Assembly: GCA_035536935.1 (NCBI GenBank)
Contig: DATLNC010000183.1
Location: forward strand, 1-64,000
DNA length: 64,000 bases
Reading direction: 5' to 3'
Origin: DATMER01 sp035536935
GTDB lineage: Bacteria; Acidobacteriota; Thermoanaerobaculia; Multivoradales; UBA5704
Program-made: the position numbers and the translations under genes
Notes under the pieces: generated by a model
What the model was told of the DNA's origin: nothing
What the model saw: the letters and a program-made list of their open reading frames with translations, nothing else
Database searches by the model: none
Shown: piece after piece, positions 33,769 to 42,258 of the stretch
Layout of the letters: the number at the start of each line of letters is the position of its first letter
Numbering within the stretch: the first letter of the stretch is position 1

Positions 33769-33802
33769 GCACAGGCGCCCGGGATTGCCCAAGCGCCTGT
33801 GC
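33769..33802. terminator. Ten-bp perfect hairpin between LysM and Fis-like genes
   Basis: GCACAGGCGC and GCGCCTGTGC pair perfectly around a 14-base loop. On the minus strand it follows the LysM gene by 13 bases and precedes the Fis-like gene by seven, so it could terminate or attenuate readthrough. There is no T-run. Confidence 0.5.
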
Positions 33803-33815
33803 GTTCAGCGAGGGG

Positions 33816-34982
33816 TCACTTGGGGGAGAGCCAGTCTCCGATGAAGACTGCGTAGCGCGACTCGATGACCCTGGCGAGCGAGGAGTTCTTGTGCACGGCC
33901 AGCACGGCGAGCTCGCCGACGACGATCGGCGGCAGCCCGTCGCGGTTCTTCCGGTAGATGGTGTACATGTCGCCCGGGGTGACCTCGGCGTCCTCCCCGC
34001 GGTCGATGTAGACCACGTGGTCCTCGGCGATCGAGACCAGGTCATCCTGGGTGAAGAGGATGACGGGATTGTCCCGCAGGTCCTCCTCGGGCTCCGGGTA
34101 GTTGACCGGGCGCAGGGCGCCGATGCGGCCCAGGGGCACCGGCTCGGGCTCGAAGGTGCGGAGCTGCTGCCCCACCAGGATCGGATCGCAGGAGTGGACG
34201 ATCTCGCCGATGGCGGTCTCTTCCTGGACCGAGAGCACCCGGATGCGGCCGAGGTAGTGGTAGAAGCGGCCCGTGACCTGCTTGGTGACAGGGTGGATGA
34301 CCTGCCGCTGCGGCTGGATGACGGTGAACAGGGCGCCGGGGCTCATGCCCTCCGCGCGGCCGCCGTCGAGGTAGACGATGTCCCCGGTCGACAGGTTGTA
34401 CTTGGCCGTGCCCGGCCGGCCGTACTTGCCGCGGAAGCCGTAGCTCGGGAGCTTGTCGAGGTCGGGGCCGATGGACTCGTACTCCGAGCCGATGATCGTG
34501 TGCTCGAACTTCTCGTCGAGGTCGCCGATGAAGCCCGAGCAGTAGATGTCGCTCTCGCCGCCGAGTGGGACCGGGTCGCCGGCCGCCTGATCCGAGGTCA
34601 GCACGTCGCCGTCGGGCGTGCCGTCGTCTTCGGGCTCGGCTTCCCCGCCTTCTTCCGCTAGGGTGTCCACGGGCGCCACCTCCGGGCCGAGCACCAGCGG
34701 ATCGCCCGGATAGATCCAGTGGGCGTCCAGGATGTACTGGTTCCTCTCCCAGATCTGCGGCCACAGGTAGGGGTCGCCGTGGAAGCGGGCCGCGAGATCC
34801 CAGAGGGTATCGCCGCGCTCGATCACGTGGACCTGGCTCCCCGCAGCCGGCTGCGGCGGATTCCAGGCGGTCCAGTGACCGTCCACGAGGTGGAGGTCTT
34901 GCGGCGGACGATCCGCGGCCGCAAGAGATTGAGTAACGAGTAAAACGCCAGCTACGACGAGACCGGCAAGCCGCACTCTCAT
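33816..34982 (-). CDS. Secreted LysM-domain protein
   Basis: 388 residues from ATG 34982 with GGAGG upstream. Signal peptide about residues 1-24 (LAGLVVAGVLLVTQSLAAA). A single LysM motif (VHVIERGDTLWDLAARFHGD, extending to IYPGDPLVL) binds peptidoglycan near residues 50-100. A negatively charged linker and a C-terminal region of repeated short beta modules follow (TGDIVYLDGGRAEGMSPG; DHVVYIDRGEDAEVTPGD), which look like two related segments, possibly a duplication. Probably periplasmic and cell-wall bound. Confidence 0.88.
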   Translation of the reverse strand: MRVRLAGLVVAGVLLVTQSLAAADRPPQDLHLVDGHWTAWNPPQPAAGSQVHVIERGDTLWDLAARFHGDPYLWPQIWERNQYILDAHWIYPGDPLVLGPEVAPVDTLAEEGGEAEPEDDGTPDGDVLTSDQAAGDPVPLGGESDIYCSGFIGDLDEKFEHTIIGSEYESIGPDLDKLPSYGFRGKYGRPGTAKYNLSTGDIVYLDGGRAEGMSPGALFTVIQPQRQVIHPVTKQVTGRFYHYLGRIRVLSVQEETAIGEIVHSCDPILVGQQLRTFEPEPVPLGRIGALRPVNYPEPEEDLRDNPVILFTQDDLVSIAEDHVVYIDRGEDAEVTPGDMYTIYRKNRDGLPPIVVGELAVLAVHKNSSLARVIESRYAVFIGDWLSPK

Positions 34983-35010
34983 GAAGGCCTCCTGAGCGCC
35001 AGGGAGGAAA

Positions 35011-35032
35011 GGCATAGTGAATTCGCTATGCC
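35011..35032. promoter_or_regulatory. 22-bp operator-like palindrome upstream of LysM gene
   Basis: GGCATAGTGAATTCGCTATGCC is self-complementary except for one internal pair. It is centred 39 bases upstream of the LysM start and would suit a dimeric repressor or activator; it could also be a hairpin in the leader. Confidence 0.45.
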
Positions 35033-35106
35033 CTAAGCTACAGTGCCTTGCTGCGGCTGTCAAGTTTACCGCAAGAAGGTTGAAGTTGTTCTTGAGAGAT
35101 TTGATC

Positions 35107-35160
35107 CCATCCCCTCTCTCCCCAACCCTCTCCCCCGCCTGCGCGGGGAAGAGGGAGCCG
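35107..35160. repeat. C/T-rich hairpin element, copy 4 (solo)
   Basis: CTCTCCCCAACCCTCTCCCCCGC then GCGGGGAAGAGGGAG, an imperfect stem in the spacer between the LysM start and the cpoB stop. Same family as copies at 7.7, 24.2, 30.7, 39.4 and 56.2 kb. Confidence 0.65.
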
Positions 35161-35173
35161 GAAATGAGGGCTC

Positions 35174-36193
35174 TTATGGGAGGCTCGAACGCCGCTCGTC
35201 AGCCACGTCGGCGGCCGCGGTACCCGGGAACAGCCGGATGACCTCGGCGTAGGTGGTGCGGGCGCCGTCGATGTCATCCAGGGCTTCGAGGCACTGCCCG
35301 ATCTTGAGCATGGCGTCGGGCAGCTTGTTGCCCTCCGGAAAGCGCGAGACCGTTTCGCGGAAGGCGGCCAGGGCTCCCCGCAGGTCGCCGCGGGCGTAGC
35401 GGCACTCGCCGATCCAGTACGAGGCGTTGTCGGCGAGCTCGCTCTTGGGGTTTCCCTGGAGAAAGCGCTGGAAGCTGGTCTCGGCGTCCACGAAATGGCC
35501 CTGGTGGTAGAGCGTGTAGCCGCGGTCGTACAGGGCCTGGGAGGCGGGCGCGAGCACCTCTTCGGTGCCCGGGTCCGGGTCGGCCGGCTTGGTGGCCGGG
35601 GCCGGCGTGGTGGCCGGGGGCTTGACCGGCGGTTTGACCGGCGGTGGTGTTGCCGGACGGGTCTGGGGCCGGGCCGGGGGCGAGTCGGGAACGTCGATGT
35701 CCGCCTCCTCGATCGGCTCCTCAGGCGCCCTCGGCAGGTCCTCGGACGGAGCAGGACGGGCCGGTTCGGTCGTTCTTGGAATGGTAGTGCTCGGGGCTGG
35801 AGTGGGCCGGGGAGGCGCCGTGGTGGTGGTCCGCGGGGTTGCCGGAGGCGTGGCCACCGGCTGCCGGGGCTGGGGTTCAACAATCCTCGGCGGCGTCTGG
35901 CGGGGGGGCGTGACCGACGCCTGGGTGCCCGTCGCGCGGGGAGCCTGCGTGATGGTGGAAGGCCGGGTGCCGGCCGGGCGGCCCACGGTCTCGACCACCT
36001 GCTGGCCCGCCTGCTGGCGGAGCCGGGCGATCTCGACTTCGTCCATGGCCGCCTGGCGCTGCAACTCGACGACTTGGGCGCGCAAGCGTTGGATCTCCTG
36101 CTCCAGGCCCGAGGTGTCGGGCCGCAGAGGAGTGCCGGCGCAGCCGGCCAGGATCAGAAGGCAGAGGGTCGCCAGGGTCGCGCGATGCATCAT
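35174..36193 (-). CDS. cpoB: CpoB/YbgF-like Tol-Pal associated protein
   Basis: 339 residues. ATG 36193 overlaps the bamD stop as ATGA. The N-terminus MMHRATLATLCLLILAGCAG is a lipoprotein signal (LAGC), then a trimerising coiled coil (LEQEIQRLRAQVVELQ), a long Pro/Thr-rich linker (about residues 85-210) and C-terminal TPR repeats (YDRGYTLYHQGHFVDAETSF and so on) as in YbgF/CpoB. The lipoprotein anchor and long proline linker are unlike the soluble E. coli protein. It coordinates cell-wall synthesis with outer-membrane constriction by family. Confidence 0.88.
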   Translation of the reverse strand: MMHRATLATLCLLILAGCAGTPLRPDTSGLEQEIQRLRAQVVELQRQAAMDEVEIARLRQQAGQQVVETVGRPAGTRPSTITQAPRATGTQASVTPPRQTPPRIVEPQPRQPVATPPATPRTTTTAPPRPTPAPSTTIPRTTEPARPAPSEDLPRAPEEPIEEADIDVPDSPPARPQTRPATPPPVKPPVKPPATTPAPATKPADPDPGTEEVLAPASQALYDRGYTLYHQGHFVDAETSFQRFLQGNPKSELADNASYWIGECRYARGDLRGALAAFRETVSRFPEGNKLPDAMLKIGQCLEALDDIDGARTTYAEVIRLFPGTAAADVADERRSSLP

Positions 36194-36951
36194 GTCTGCG
36201 CTCTCCGTTGCGGAATCTCCGCGAGGAAGGGACTTTGAGGGAACTCGGTCCGGAGCCGGTCGAAGGTCTTGTCCGCGTCCTCTTTCTTGCCCATCAGGTC
36301 GTAGGCGAGGCCGAGGTTGTAGATGACTTTGTCCCGGTTCGGGTACTGCGGGTAGTCGCTGAGCAGGACCTCGAAGCGCTGCACCGCCCCGGCGCCGATG
36401 CCGTAGCGGAGGTAGAACCGGCCGATCGCGAACTCGTGCTCGGCGAGGTTGTTCTCCACCAGGGCGATCTGTTCCTGGGCCTGGGCCGCGTACTCGCTCG
36501 TGGGATAGATCCGCATCAGCTCGCGGTAGGCGTCCAGCGCCTTGCGGGTGACGGTCTGGTCGCGGTCCGGCTTTTCCATCCGCTTGGCCAGGCTGTTGGC
36601 GATCTGGAACTGTACGTAGGGCGCCTGCTCGCTGGTGGGAAACCGGTTCAGGAAGTCGCGGTACTTGGCTTCCGCCTGCACATAGTTCGTGGTGCCCCCC
36701 TCCTGGTAGTAGGTGTCGGCAGCCAGGAGCAGGCCTTCGCGGCCGATGGCCGAGTTGGGCTCCACCTCGAAAGCGTGCGTGAAGTAGGGGCGGGCGCGCG
36801 CGTACTTCTGTTGCGCGAGCAGCGCCTTGCCCTGGGCCAGGGATTCTTCCGCCGCGAGTTGGAGGAGAGGGTCCTCGGCCCTGCCGCTGCGACAGCCGGC
36901 GAGCGCAGCGAGGAGAAGCAGCGCGGCCAGCACGGGAAAGGTTCGTCTCAT
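36190..36951 (-). CDS. bamD: Outer-membrane assembly lipoprotein BamD
   Basis: 253 residues from ATG 36951, which overlaps the rpe stop. Lipobox LAALAGC near residue 18, then five TPR-type repeats (ALLAQQKYARARPYFTHAF, YRDFLNRFPTSEQAPYVQF, YRELMRIYPTSEYAAQA). BamD with BamA inserts beta-barrel proteins into the outer membrane. bamA is not in the window. Located between rpe and cpoB with four-base overlaps on both sides. Confidence 0.92.
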   Translation of the reverse strand: MRRTFPVLAALLLLAALAGCRSGRAEDPLLQLAAEESLAQGKALLAQQKYARARPYFTHAFEVEPNSAIGREGLLLAADTYYQEGGTTNYVQAEAKYRDFLNRFPTSEQAPYVQFQIANSLAKRMEKPDRDQTVTRKALDAYRELMRIYPTSEYAAQAQEQIALVENNLAEHEFAIGRFYLRYGIGAGAVQRFEVLLSDYPQYPNRDKVIYNLGLAYDLMGKKEDADKTFDRLRTEFPQSPFLAEIPQRRAQT

Positions 36952-37610
36952 ACGGTCTCCAACCGAGCGCGAATGCGGAGCTCGGACATAATGGCAACCG
37001 GGTCGCTCGCCGCGAAGATTCCCGACCCGACGATACAAGTCTCCACCCCGGCCGCGACCACCTGGGCGATGTTACCGCGATCGATGCCCCCGTCCATGGC
37101 GATTTCGACGGAAACGCCGCTCTCGCGGATCATTTCGCGGAGCCGCCGCGCCTTGTCCAGGGCCCGGGGCAGGAAGGCCTGGCCGCCGAAGCCCGGGTTG
37201 ACCGACATGAGCAGCACGAAGTCCGTCTGAGGGAGGACGTCTTCCAGGATCTCGACCGACGTGGCCGGGTTGAGGACCACTCCCGCCTTGGCGCCGCCCT
37301 TCCGGATGTGCGTGAGCAGCCGGTCCAGGTGGACCGCGGCCTCCCAGTGCACGGCCACCCGCGCCGAGCCCGCCTCCAGGTAGTCGTCCATCAGGCGGTC
37401 CGGGTTGGAGACCATCAGGTGGACGTCCAGGGGAAGCTCCGTCCGGCGGCGGAGCGCCTTGATGACCGGGATGCCGAAGCTGAGGTTGGGGACGAAGTGC
37501 CCGTCCATCACGTCCACGTGCAGCAGGTCGGCCCCGCCCCGCTCGCAGAGAGCGAGGGCGCCGGCCATGTCGGCCAGGTCCGCGGCGAGGAGCGACGGCG
37601 CCAGCTTCAT
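36948..37610 (-). CDS. rpe: Ribulose-phosphate 3-epimerase
   Basis: 220 residues, TIM barrel. Interconverts ribulose-5-P and xylulose-5-P. Motifs: APSLLAADLADM at the start, HVDVMDGHFVPNLSFGIP (metal-binding His/Asp), LDVHLMV, VNPGFGGQAFLP and AMDGGID near the end. Inserted in an envelope operon through ATGA overlaps on both sides. Confidence 0.97.
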   Translation of the reverse strand: MKLAPSLLAADLADMAGALALCERGGADLLHVDVMDGHFVPNLSFGIPVIKALRRRTELPLDVHLMVSNPDRLMDDYLEAGSARVAVHWEAAVHLDRLLTHIRKGGAKAGVVLNPATSVEILEDVLPQTDFVLLMSVNPGFGGQAFLPRALDKARRLREMIRESGVSVEIAMDGGIDRGNIAQVVAAGVETCIVGSGIFAASDPVAIMSELRIRARLETV

Positions 37611-38464
37611 GGAAGGCGATTTTCCGAGGGAGCCGCCGGGGGAGTCGGCGCAGGGGTCGGCGACACGGCCGGGGTCGGACTCGGAGCGGCCGGGTAGGGG
37701 AAGCTGTCCGGAGGCGTGGCGCTGTCGAGAGGGGAGTCGGCGGTGGCCACCACGAGCGAGATGTTGTCCTGCCTGGTCACCGCATGGCCGGGCAGCGGGT
37801 ACTGGCGGAGGATCACGCCGGCCGCGACTCCCTCGTAACGCTCGTACTTGACGCTGCCGAAGGTGAAGCCGCGCTGCTCGAACAGCGGGCGGACATTCTC
37901 ATAATTGCGGTACACGAGCTCGGGCATGATGTAGCGCTCGGCCGGCACGTTCAGCGAGAGAAAAACATGGACCGGCGTCGAAGGCGGGATGTCCGCGCCC
38001 TGTGCGGGGTCCGAGCCCAGGACCGAGCCGGTGGCCAGCGTGGTGCTGAAGGCGCCCAGGAGCCGACCGACGGTCAAGCCGCTGCCGGAGAGAGCCGCCT
38101 GCGCCGCGGGCAGTGTCTTGCCGCCCAGCTCGGGGACCTGGGCGCGTTGCGGTCCCTTCGAGAGCACGACGGTCACGCCGCTCCCCCGCTTGACCAGGGT
38201 GCGCGCGTCCGGGTTCTGCCGGACCACGTGCCCGACCGGGACCTTCTCGCTGTAGCGCCCCTCGTTCTCCACACCGCGCAGCCGCAGCCCCTGGTCCGCG
38301 AGCCGGGCGGCTGCCTCGCCGCGCGCCAGACCTTCGACCACGGGAACCGTGGTGACGCCGCTGCGCACGAACAGGCTGAACGAGGTGTACGCCGCGAGTC
38401 CGAAGACGAGCAGGATGACCAGGCCGTAACCCAGGTAGATCAGTCCCCGCACGATCTTCGACAT
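37607..38464 (-). CDS. Membrane-anchored PASTA-domain protein
   Basis: 285 residues from ATG 38464. One N-terminal membrane helix (LIYLGYGLVILLVFGLAAY) and three extracytoplasmic PASTA repeats (VPVVEGLARGEAAARLADQG; VPELGGKTLPAAQAALSGSG; MPELVYRNYENVRPLFEQRG). A Pro/Ala tail ends the protein. No kinase or transpeptidase domain is attached. PASTA repeats bind peptidoglycan precursors or glycan strands in other proteins. First gene of the rpe-bamD-cpoB operon, divergent from nfo. Confidence 0.9.
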   Translation of the reverse strand: MSKIVRGLIYLGYGLVILLVFGLAAYTSFSLFVRSGVTTVPVVEGLARGEAAARLADQGLRLRGVENEGRYSEKVPVGHVVRQNPDARTLVKRGSGVTVVLSKGPQRAQVPELGGKTLPAAQAALSGSGLTVGRLLGAFSTTLATGSVLGSDPAQGADIPPSTPVHVFLSLNVPAERYIMPELVYRNYENVRPLFEQRGFTFGSVKYERYEGVAAGVILRQYPLPGHAVTRQDNISLVVATADSPLDSATPPDSFPYPAAPSPTPAVSPTPAPTPPAAPSENRLP

Positions 38465-38489
38465 GGCCGGCAGTCTACCAAAGGCGGCA

Positions 38490-38495
38490 TAGAAT
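38490..38495 (+). promoter_or_regulatory. Putative -10 element close to nfo start
   Basis: TAGAAT in CATAGAATCCCGC, six bases before ATG 38502. Identical flanks occur upstream of the barrel gene at 21.4 kb. No Shine-Dalgarno is present. Confidence 0.45.
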
Positions 38496-38501
38496 CCCGC
38501 C

Positions 38502-39419
38502 ATGCAGGCGCTTCTTCCTCCTCTGGGTACTCACGTCTCGGTCGCCGGAGGCCTGTCGACCGCCTTCGGCCGCGCCGCCGACCTGGGCTGCGACGCCATG
38601 CAGATCTTCGTGAAGAACGCCAGCCAGTGGCGCGGCAAGGAGATGCTCGACGGCGAGATCGCGAGCTTCCGCGAGGCCCATGCCGGCAGCGGGGTGGGGC
38701 CGCTCATGGCTCACGGCAGCTATCTGATCAACCTGGCGGCCACGGACCCGGTGATCCTGGAGAAGTCGCTGGACGCCCTCACCGACGAGCTGATCCGCTG
38801 CTCGCGCCTCGGGGTCGCCGGCCTGGTGCTCCATCCAGGCGCTCATCTCGGGGCAGGGGAGGAGGCCGGAATCGAGAAGGTGGCGGCCTCGCTCGACGCG
38901 GTCCTCGGCGACCTGCCGGACGTCTCGACCCGGGTGCTCCTGGAGAACACGGCCGGCCAGGGGAGCTGCCTGGGCTGGCGTCTGGAGCAGCTCGCCGCGA
39001 TCCGCGCTCAGGTGGCCGAGCCCCACCGGGTGGGCTTCTGCCTGGATACCTGCCATGCCTTTGCCGCGGGCTACGCAATCCACGAGGAGGCCGGCTTCGC
39101 CGACTTCCTGACCGAGGTCGAGGAGCGGCTCGGCCTGGCCACCGTGGGCTGCTTCCATATCAACGACTCGGTCCGCCCCTTCGGCTCCCGCCGCGACCGC
39201 CACGCCCACATCGGGGAGGGGGAGATCGGCCTCGCCATGTTCGAGAGGATGCTGACCGAGCCGCGCGTTCATGCGATCCCCATGGTCGTGGAAACCGATC
39301 CCGAGGACGACATGAAAGGCCACCACAGAGACCTGAACGTTCTGCGGGGCCTGGTGGGATTGAAGAAGAGGCGCAGGCGCCGGGTCAGGGCTGAGACTCC
39401 CTCTCCCTCACGCAGGTGA
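38502..39419 (+). CDS. nfo: Endonuclease IV (AP endonuclease)
   Basis: 305 residues. TIM-barrel trinuclear zinc enzyme that nicks abasic sites. Metal-ligand motifs: GTHVSVAGG, LVLHPGAHLGAG, VLLENTAGQG, CLDTCHAFAAG, CFHINDSVRPFGSRRDRHAHIG and the final MVVETDPED. The C-terminal Arg-rich tail after GLKKRRRR is repeat-derived (stop codon lies inside hairpin element copy 5) and probably not ancestral. Confidence 0.95.
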   Translation: MQALLPPLGTHVSVAGGLSTAFGRAADLGCDAMQIFVKNASQWRGKEMLDGEIASFREAHAGSGVGPLMAHGSYLINLAATDPVILEKSLDALTDELIRCSRLGVAGLVLHPGAHLGAGEEAGIEKVAASLDAVLGDLPDVSTRVLLENTAGQGSCLGWRLEQLAAIRAQVAEPHRVGFCLDTCHAFAAGYAIHEEAGFADFLTEVEERLGLATVGCFHINDSVRPFGSRRDRHAHIGEGEIGLAMFERMLTEPRVHAIPMVVETDPEDDMKGHHRDLNVLRGLVGLKKRRRRRVRAETPSPSRR

Positions 39420-39447
39420 GGGAGAGGGCCGGGGAGAGGGAGGATGG
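39395..39447. repeat. C/T-rich hairpin element, copy 5
   Basis: CCCTCTCCCTCAC-GCAG-GTGAGGGAGAGGG, a perfect 13-bp stem (39399-39428) then GGGGAGAGGGAGG. The nfo stop codon (39417-39419) sits within the right arm. It may also terminate transcription between convergent nfo and the peroxiredoxin-like gene. Confidence 0.78.
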
Positions 39448-39449
39448 GA

Positions 39450-39971
39450 TCAATTCACCCAGCGGTCGACGAGCTTGTTGATGACCGACTTGGGATAGCT
39501 TTTCGTCGGCGACGGCAGATCCTTGATCGCGCTCTCCACCTGCGCCAGCGAATCCTCGACCGAGGCCACCGGGTTGGCGATGAAGCGGAGACGCTGGCGG
39601 CGGTCCACGACGACCACGGCCGGGGCGGCAGGGCGGCCTTCCTCAGGGGCAATTACCCCGTAGGCCGCGGAGAAGTTGCGGTCGTCGTGCAGCAGCGGGA
39701 AGCGGAGCTTGCGCTCGCGCTGCAGCTTGCGGAGGTCGTCGAGAGGGGTCGGCGACACGGCCAGGATGCGGACCTGGAGCTTGACCAGGGCCTCCCGGCG
39801 GGCGTTCAGGGCGTCGAGGTCGCGCAGCACCCGCTCATCGGCGGGATTGGCGAAGAAGTAGATCACCATGGCCGTCCGGGTCACCTCGTCCTTCAACATC
39901 AGGAGGGCGTCCTCCGTCGAGCTCAGGTCAAAGTTCGGCGCTTCGTCGCCGATGGAGATCGGGCCGGGCAT
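39450..39971 (-). CDS. Peroxiredoxin-like (AhpC/TSA fold) protein without catalytic cysteine
   Basis: 173 residues. The thioredoxin-like opening ISIGDEAPNFDLSSTEDA, strand AMVIYFFANPADERVLRDL and later FPLLHDDRNFSAAYGV and AVVVVDRRQRLRF follow the AhpC/TSA fold. The position of the peroxidatic Cys (after the xxFFxP strand) is occupied by ANPADE, and no cysteine is present at all. It is therefore unlikely to be a peroxidase; a structural or regulatory role is possible. It is 21 bases downstream of rseP. Confidence 0.82.
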   Translation of the reverse strand: MPGPISIGDEAPNFDLSSTEDALLMLKDEVTRTAMVIYFFANPADERVLRDLDALNARREALVKLQVRILAVSPTPLDDLRKLQRERKLRFPLLHDDRNFSAAYGVIAPEEGRPAAPAVVVVDRRQRLRFIANPVASVEDSLAQVESAIKDLPSPTKSYPKSVINKLVDRWVN

Positions 39972-39992
39972 GCTCTCTCCTCTGAAAAGGGT

Positions 39993-41315
39993 CTAGCCGG
40001 GGAACAAGTTTCTCACGAATTCCTTCTTGGACAGGTCGAAGTAGATCACGACGAACATCAGGAGGAGGATCATCACGAACCCGACCTGGCTGATGATCTC
40101 TTTCATGCGCAGGGGGAGATCGCGCCGGATCACCTCCTCGACCAGCAGGATGGAGATCTGCCCACCGTCGAGGATCGGGATGGGCAGCAGGTTCATCACC
40201 GCGATGCTGATGCTGAGCAGGCCCATGATGGAGAGGAGGTACTTCGGGCCCATCTTCGCCGCCTGGGCGGTCTGGTTGGCGATCTCCAGGGGGCCGGCCA
40301 GCGTGCTCCTGGGCGACACCTCGCGCCTGAAGATCTTGCCCAGGATGTAGAAGGTGTCGCGGACGATCTGGATGTTGTACCGCACCGCCTCGACCACGGC
40401 GCGAGCCGGGCCGTAGCGCTGGAACATGCCGATGCCCACGCCGATCTTGCCTACCTTGCCGTCCAGGTCGGGCGTGACCTGAAGGGTGCGGAGCTGGCCG
40501 TCGCGGCTCACCTGGACCTCGGTGGTCATGCCCGGCCGCGATTCGATCGACTTCACGAAGCTCTCGCCGTCGGCGATCGGATGGCCGGCCACCGCGCGCA
40601 GCTCGTCGCCCGCCCGGAAGCCCGCCTTCTCGGCCGGCGTGCCGGGGATGACGCGGGTGACCTGCGGGCGGATGATCGGGTAGAGGCCGGCGGTGTCGCC
40701 GTTGCCGTCCCGGGGATCGGCCTTGGGGGTGACGGTGGCCGTCAGGACCTGCTTCTCGCGCTGGTACTTGATCGGCACCGGCTGCCCGCCGCGGGTGGTG
40801 AGCTCGATGAGCACCTGCATCCAGTTCTTGATCGGCTTGCCGCCGACCTCGAGGATCACGTCGCCCTTCTGAAACTTCGCCTGCGCGCCGGAGGAGCCGG
40901 CCTCGACCACGCCGATGACCGGGGGGATGGAGGTGGGGTTGCCCGCTTCGATGCCCACCATGAAAAGGCCGGCGAAGATCGCGATGGCCAGGATCACGTT
41001 CATGGCCGGGCCGGCCAGGTAGACCAGGATCCTCTGCCAGCGCGGCTTGCTCAGGAACTCGCGCGGATCGTTGCCGGTCGCCTCCTCGATGTTCTCGCCG
41101 CCCAGCCGCACGTACCCGCCCAGCGGGACGGCCGAGACGCGGTACTCGGTCTCGCCGCGCTGCGTGCTCCACAGCTTGCGGCCGAAGCCGACCGAGAAGG
41201 TGAGCACCCGCACGTCGAATGCCTTGGCGACCAGGAGATGGCCGGCCTCGTGCACGATGATGATCACGCCGAGGGCGAAGACGAAGGAGAGGATCTGGAT
41301 CAGGACGTTGGTCAT
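39993..41315 (-). CDS. rseP: RseP-type site-2 zinc metalloprotease
   Basis: 440 residues. The active site HEAGHLLVAK lies in the first membrane helix and the second zinc ligand in NLLPIPILDGG near the C-terminus. Two PDZ domains occupy roughly residues 120-310 (PVIGVVEAGSSGAQAKFQKG and GTPAEKAGFRAGDE). Cleaves membrane-bound anti-sigma factors or signal-peptide remnants. The anti-sigma gene at 55.9 kb, with one transmembrane helix, is a possible substrate, but this is speculation. A minus-strand TATAAT at 41357-41362 may be its promoter. Confidence 0.95.
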   Translation of the reverse strand: MTNVLIQILSFVFALGVIIIVHEAGHLLVAKAFDVRVLTFSVGFGRKLWSTQRGETEYRVSAVPLGGYVRLGGENIEEATGNDPREFLSKPRWQRILVYLAGPAMNVILAIAIFAGLFMVGIEAGNPTSIPPVIGVVEAGSSGAQAKFQKGDVILEVGGKPIKNWMQVLIELTTRGGQPVPIKYQREKQVLTATVTPKADPRDGNGDTAGLYPIIRPQVTRVIPGTPAEKAGFRAGDELRAVAGHPIADGESFVKSIESRPGMTTEVQVSRDGQLRTLQVTPDLDGKVGKIGVGIGMFQRYGPARAVVEAVRYNIQIVRDTFYILGKIFRREVSPRSTLAGPLEIANQTAQAAKMGPKYLLSIMGLLSISIAVMNLLPIPILDGGQISILLVEEVIRRDLPLRMKEIISQVGFVMILLLMFVVIYFDLSKKEFVRNLFPG

Positions 41316-41405
41316 GAACTAAGCCCTTTGCGCGAGAAAATCGCCGAAGACGGTCGATTATATCGAACCTTCTGAACCGCCTCGGCATTCCCCCCGCTCG
41401 ACCCC

Positions 41406-42248
41406 CTATTGGGGAGGCAGGGGGATCGGCACGCCTTCGACCCGCAGCAGCCAGAGCGCCAGGACCAGGACCGGGGCGGCGAACAGCATGGCGTCGATCC
41501 GGTCCAGGATGCCGCCGTGTCCGGGCAGGACGTTGCCCGAGTCCTTGACGCCCGAGCCGCGCTTGATCATCGATTCCACCAGGTCGCCGATCTGGGCAGC
41601 CGCGGCGGTCAGGGCGGCGGCGGCCAGCAGCTTGGCGTCGATCCGGCCGAGGCGCCACCAGCTCCAGACGGCGGCGGCCAGGATCGAGGTCACGAACCCG
41701 GCGGCCGCCCCCTCCCAGCTCTTCTTCGGGCTGATCACCGGCGCCATCTTGTGCCGGCCCAGCTTCGACCCCACATAGTAGGCCGCGGTGTCCCCCAGCC
41801 AGACGACGGCGAAGAGCAGGAACACGAGCCAGGGGTCCGCCTCCTTCAGGTAGTGCAGGCTGGAGATCAGCAGCGCGAAGTAGAGCACGCCGAAACCCAG
41901 GATCCCGAAGGAATCCAGTGTCTCGGCGAGCGGAACCCGGGACAGCAGGATCAGGCTGCCCAGGCCCACGGAGAGCAGGACGGCGGCGGCGAACAGGTGG
42001 AGCCGCGGGTCGAGGAGCTCGCCCCCCTCGATCAGCGAGGCGCTCACGGCCACGGCGGCCAGAGGCACGGCGATCAGGAGCGTCTTGAGGGGAGCGTGGG
42101 GCGCCCGGTTGCGGACGATCTGCAGGTACTCGAACGCGGCCCAGTCGACCATGATGGCGACGAAGACGAAGAACCAGGGTCCCGGCAGCTTGAAGAGAGC
42201 CAGGAGGACGAGGGGAGCGAGAATGACTGCGGTGAGGAGCCTCTGCAT
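41406..42248 (-). CDS. cdsA: Phosphatidate cytidylyltransferase
   Basis: 280 residues, about seven membrane helices (LLTAVILAPLVLLALFKLPG first). The family signature near the C-terminus, KRGSGVKDSGNVLPGHGGILDRIDA, is complete. Makes CDP-diacylglycerol for phospholipid synthesis. Ten bases downstream of uppS, the widespread uppS-cdsA pairing; dxr, often next, is missing and rseP follows directly. Confidence 0.96.
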   Translation of the reverse strand: MQRLLTAVILAPLVLLALFKLPGPWFFVFVAIMVDWAAFEYLQIVRNRAPHAPLKTLLIAVPLAAVAVSASLIEGGELLDPRLHLFAAAVLLSVGLGSLILLSRVPLAETLDSFGILGFGVLYFALLISSLHYLKEADPWLVFLLFAVVWLGDTAAYYVGSKLGRHKMAPVISPKKSWEGAAAGFVTSILAAAVWSWWRLGRIDAKLLAAAALTAAAAQIGDLVESMIKRGSGVKDSGNVLPGHGGILDRIDAMLFAAPVLVLALWLLRVEGVPIPLPPQ

Positions 42249-42258
42249 GAGCCAGGGC

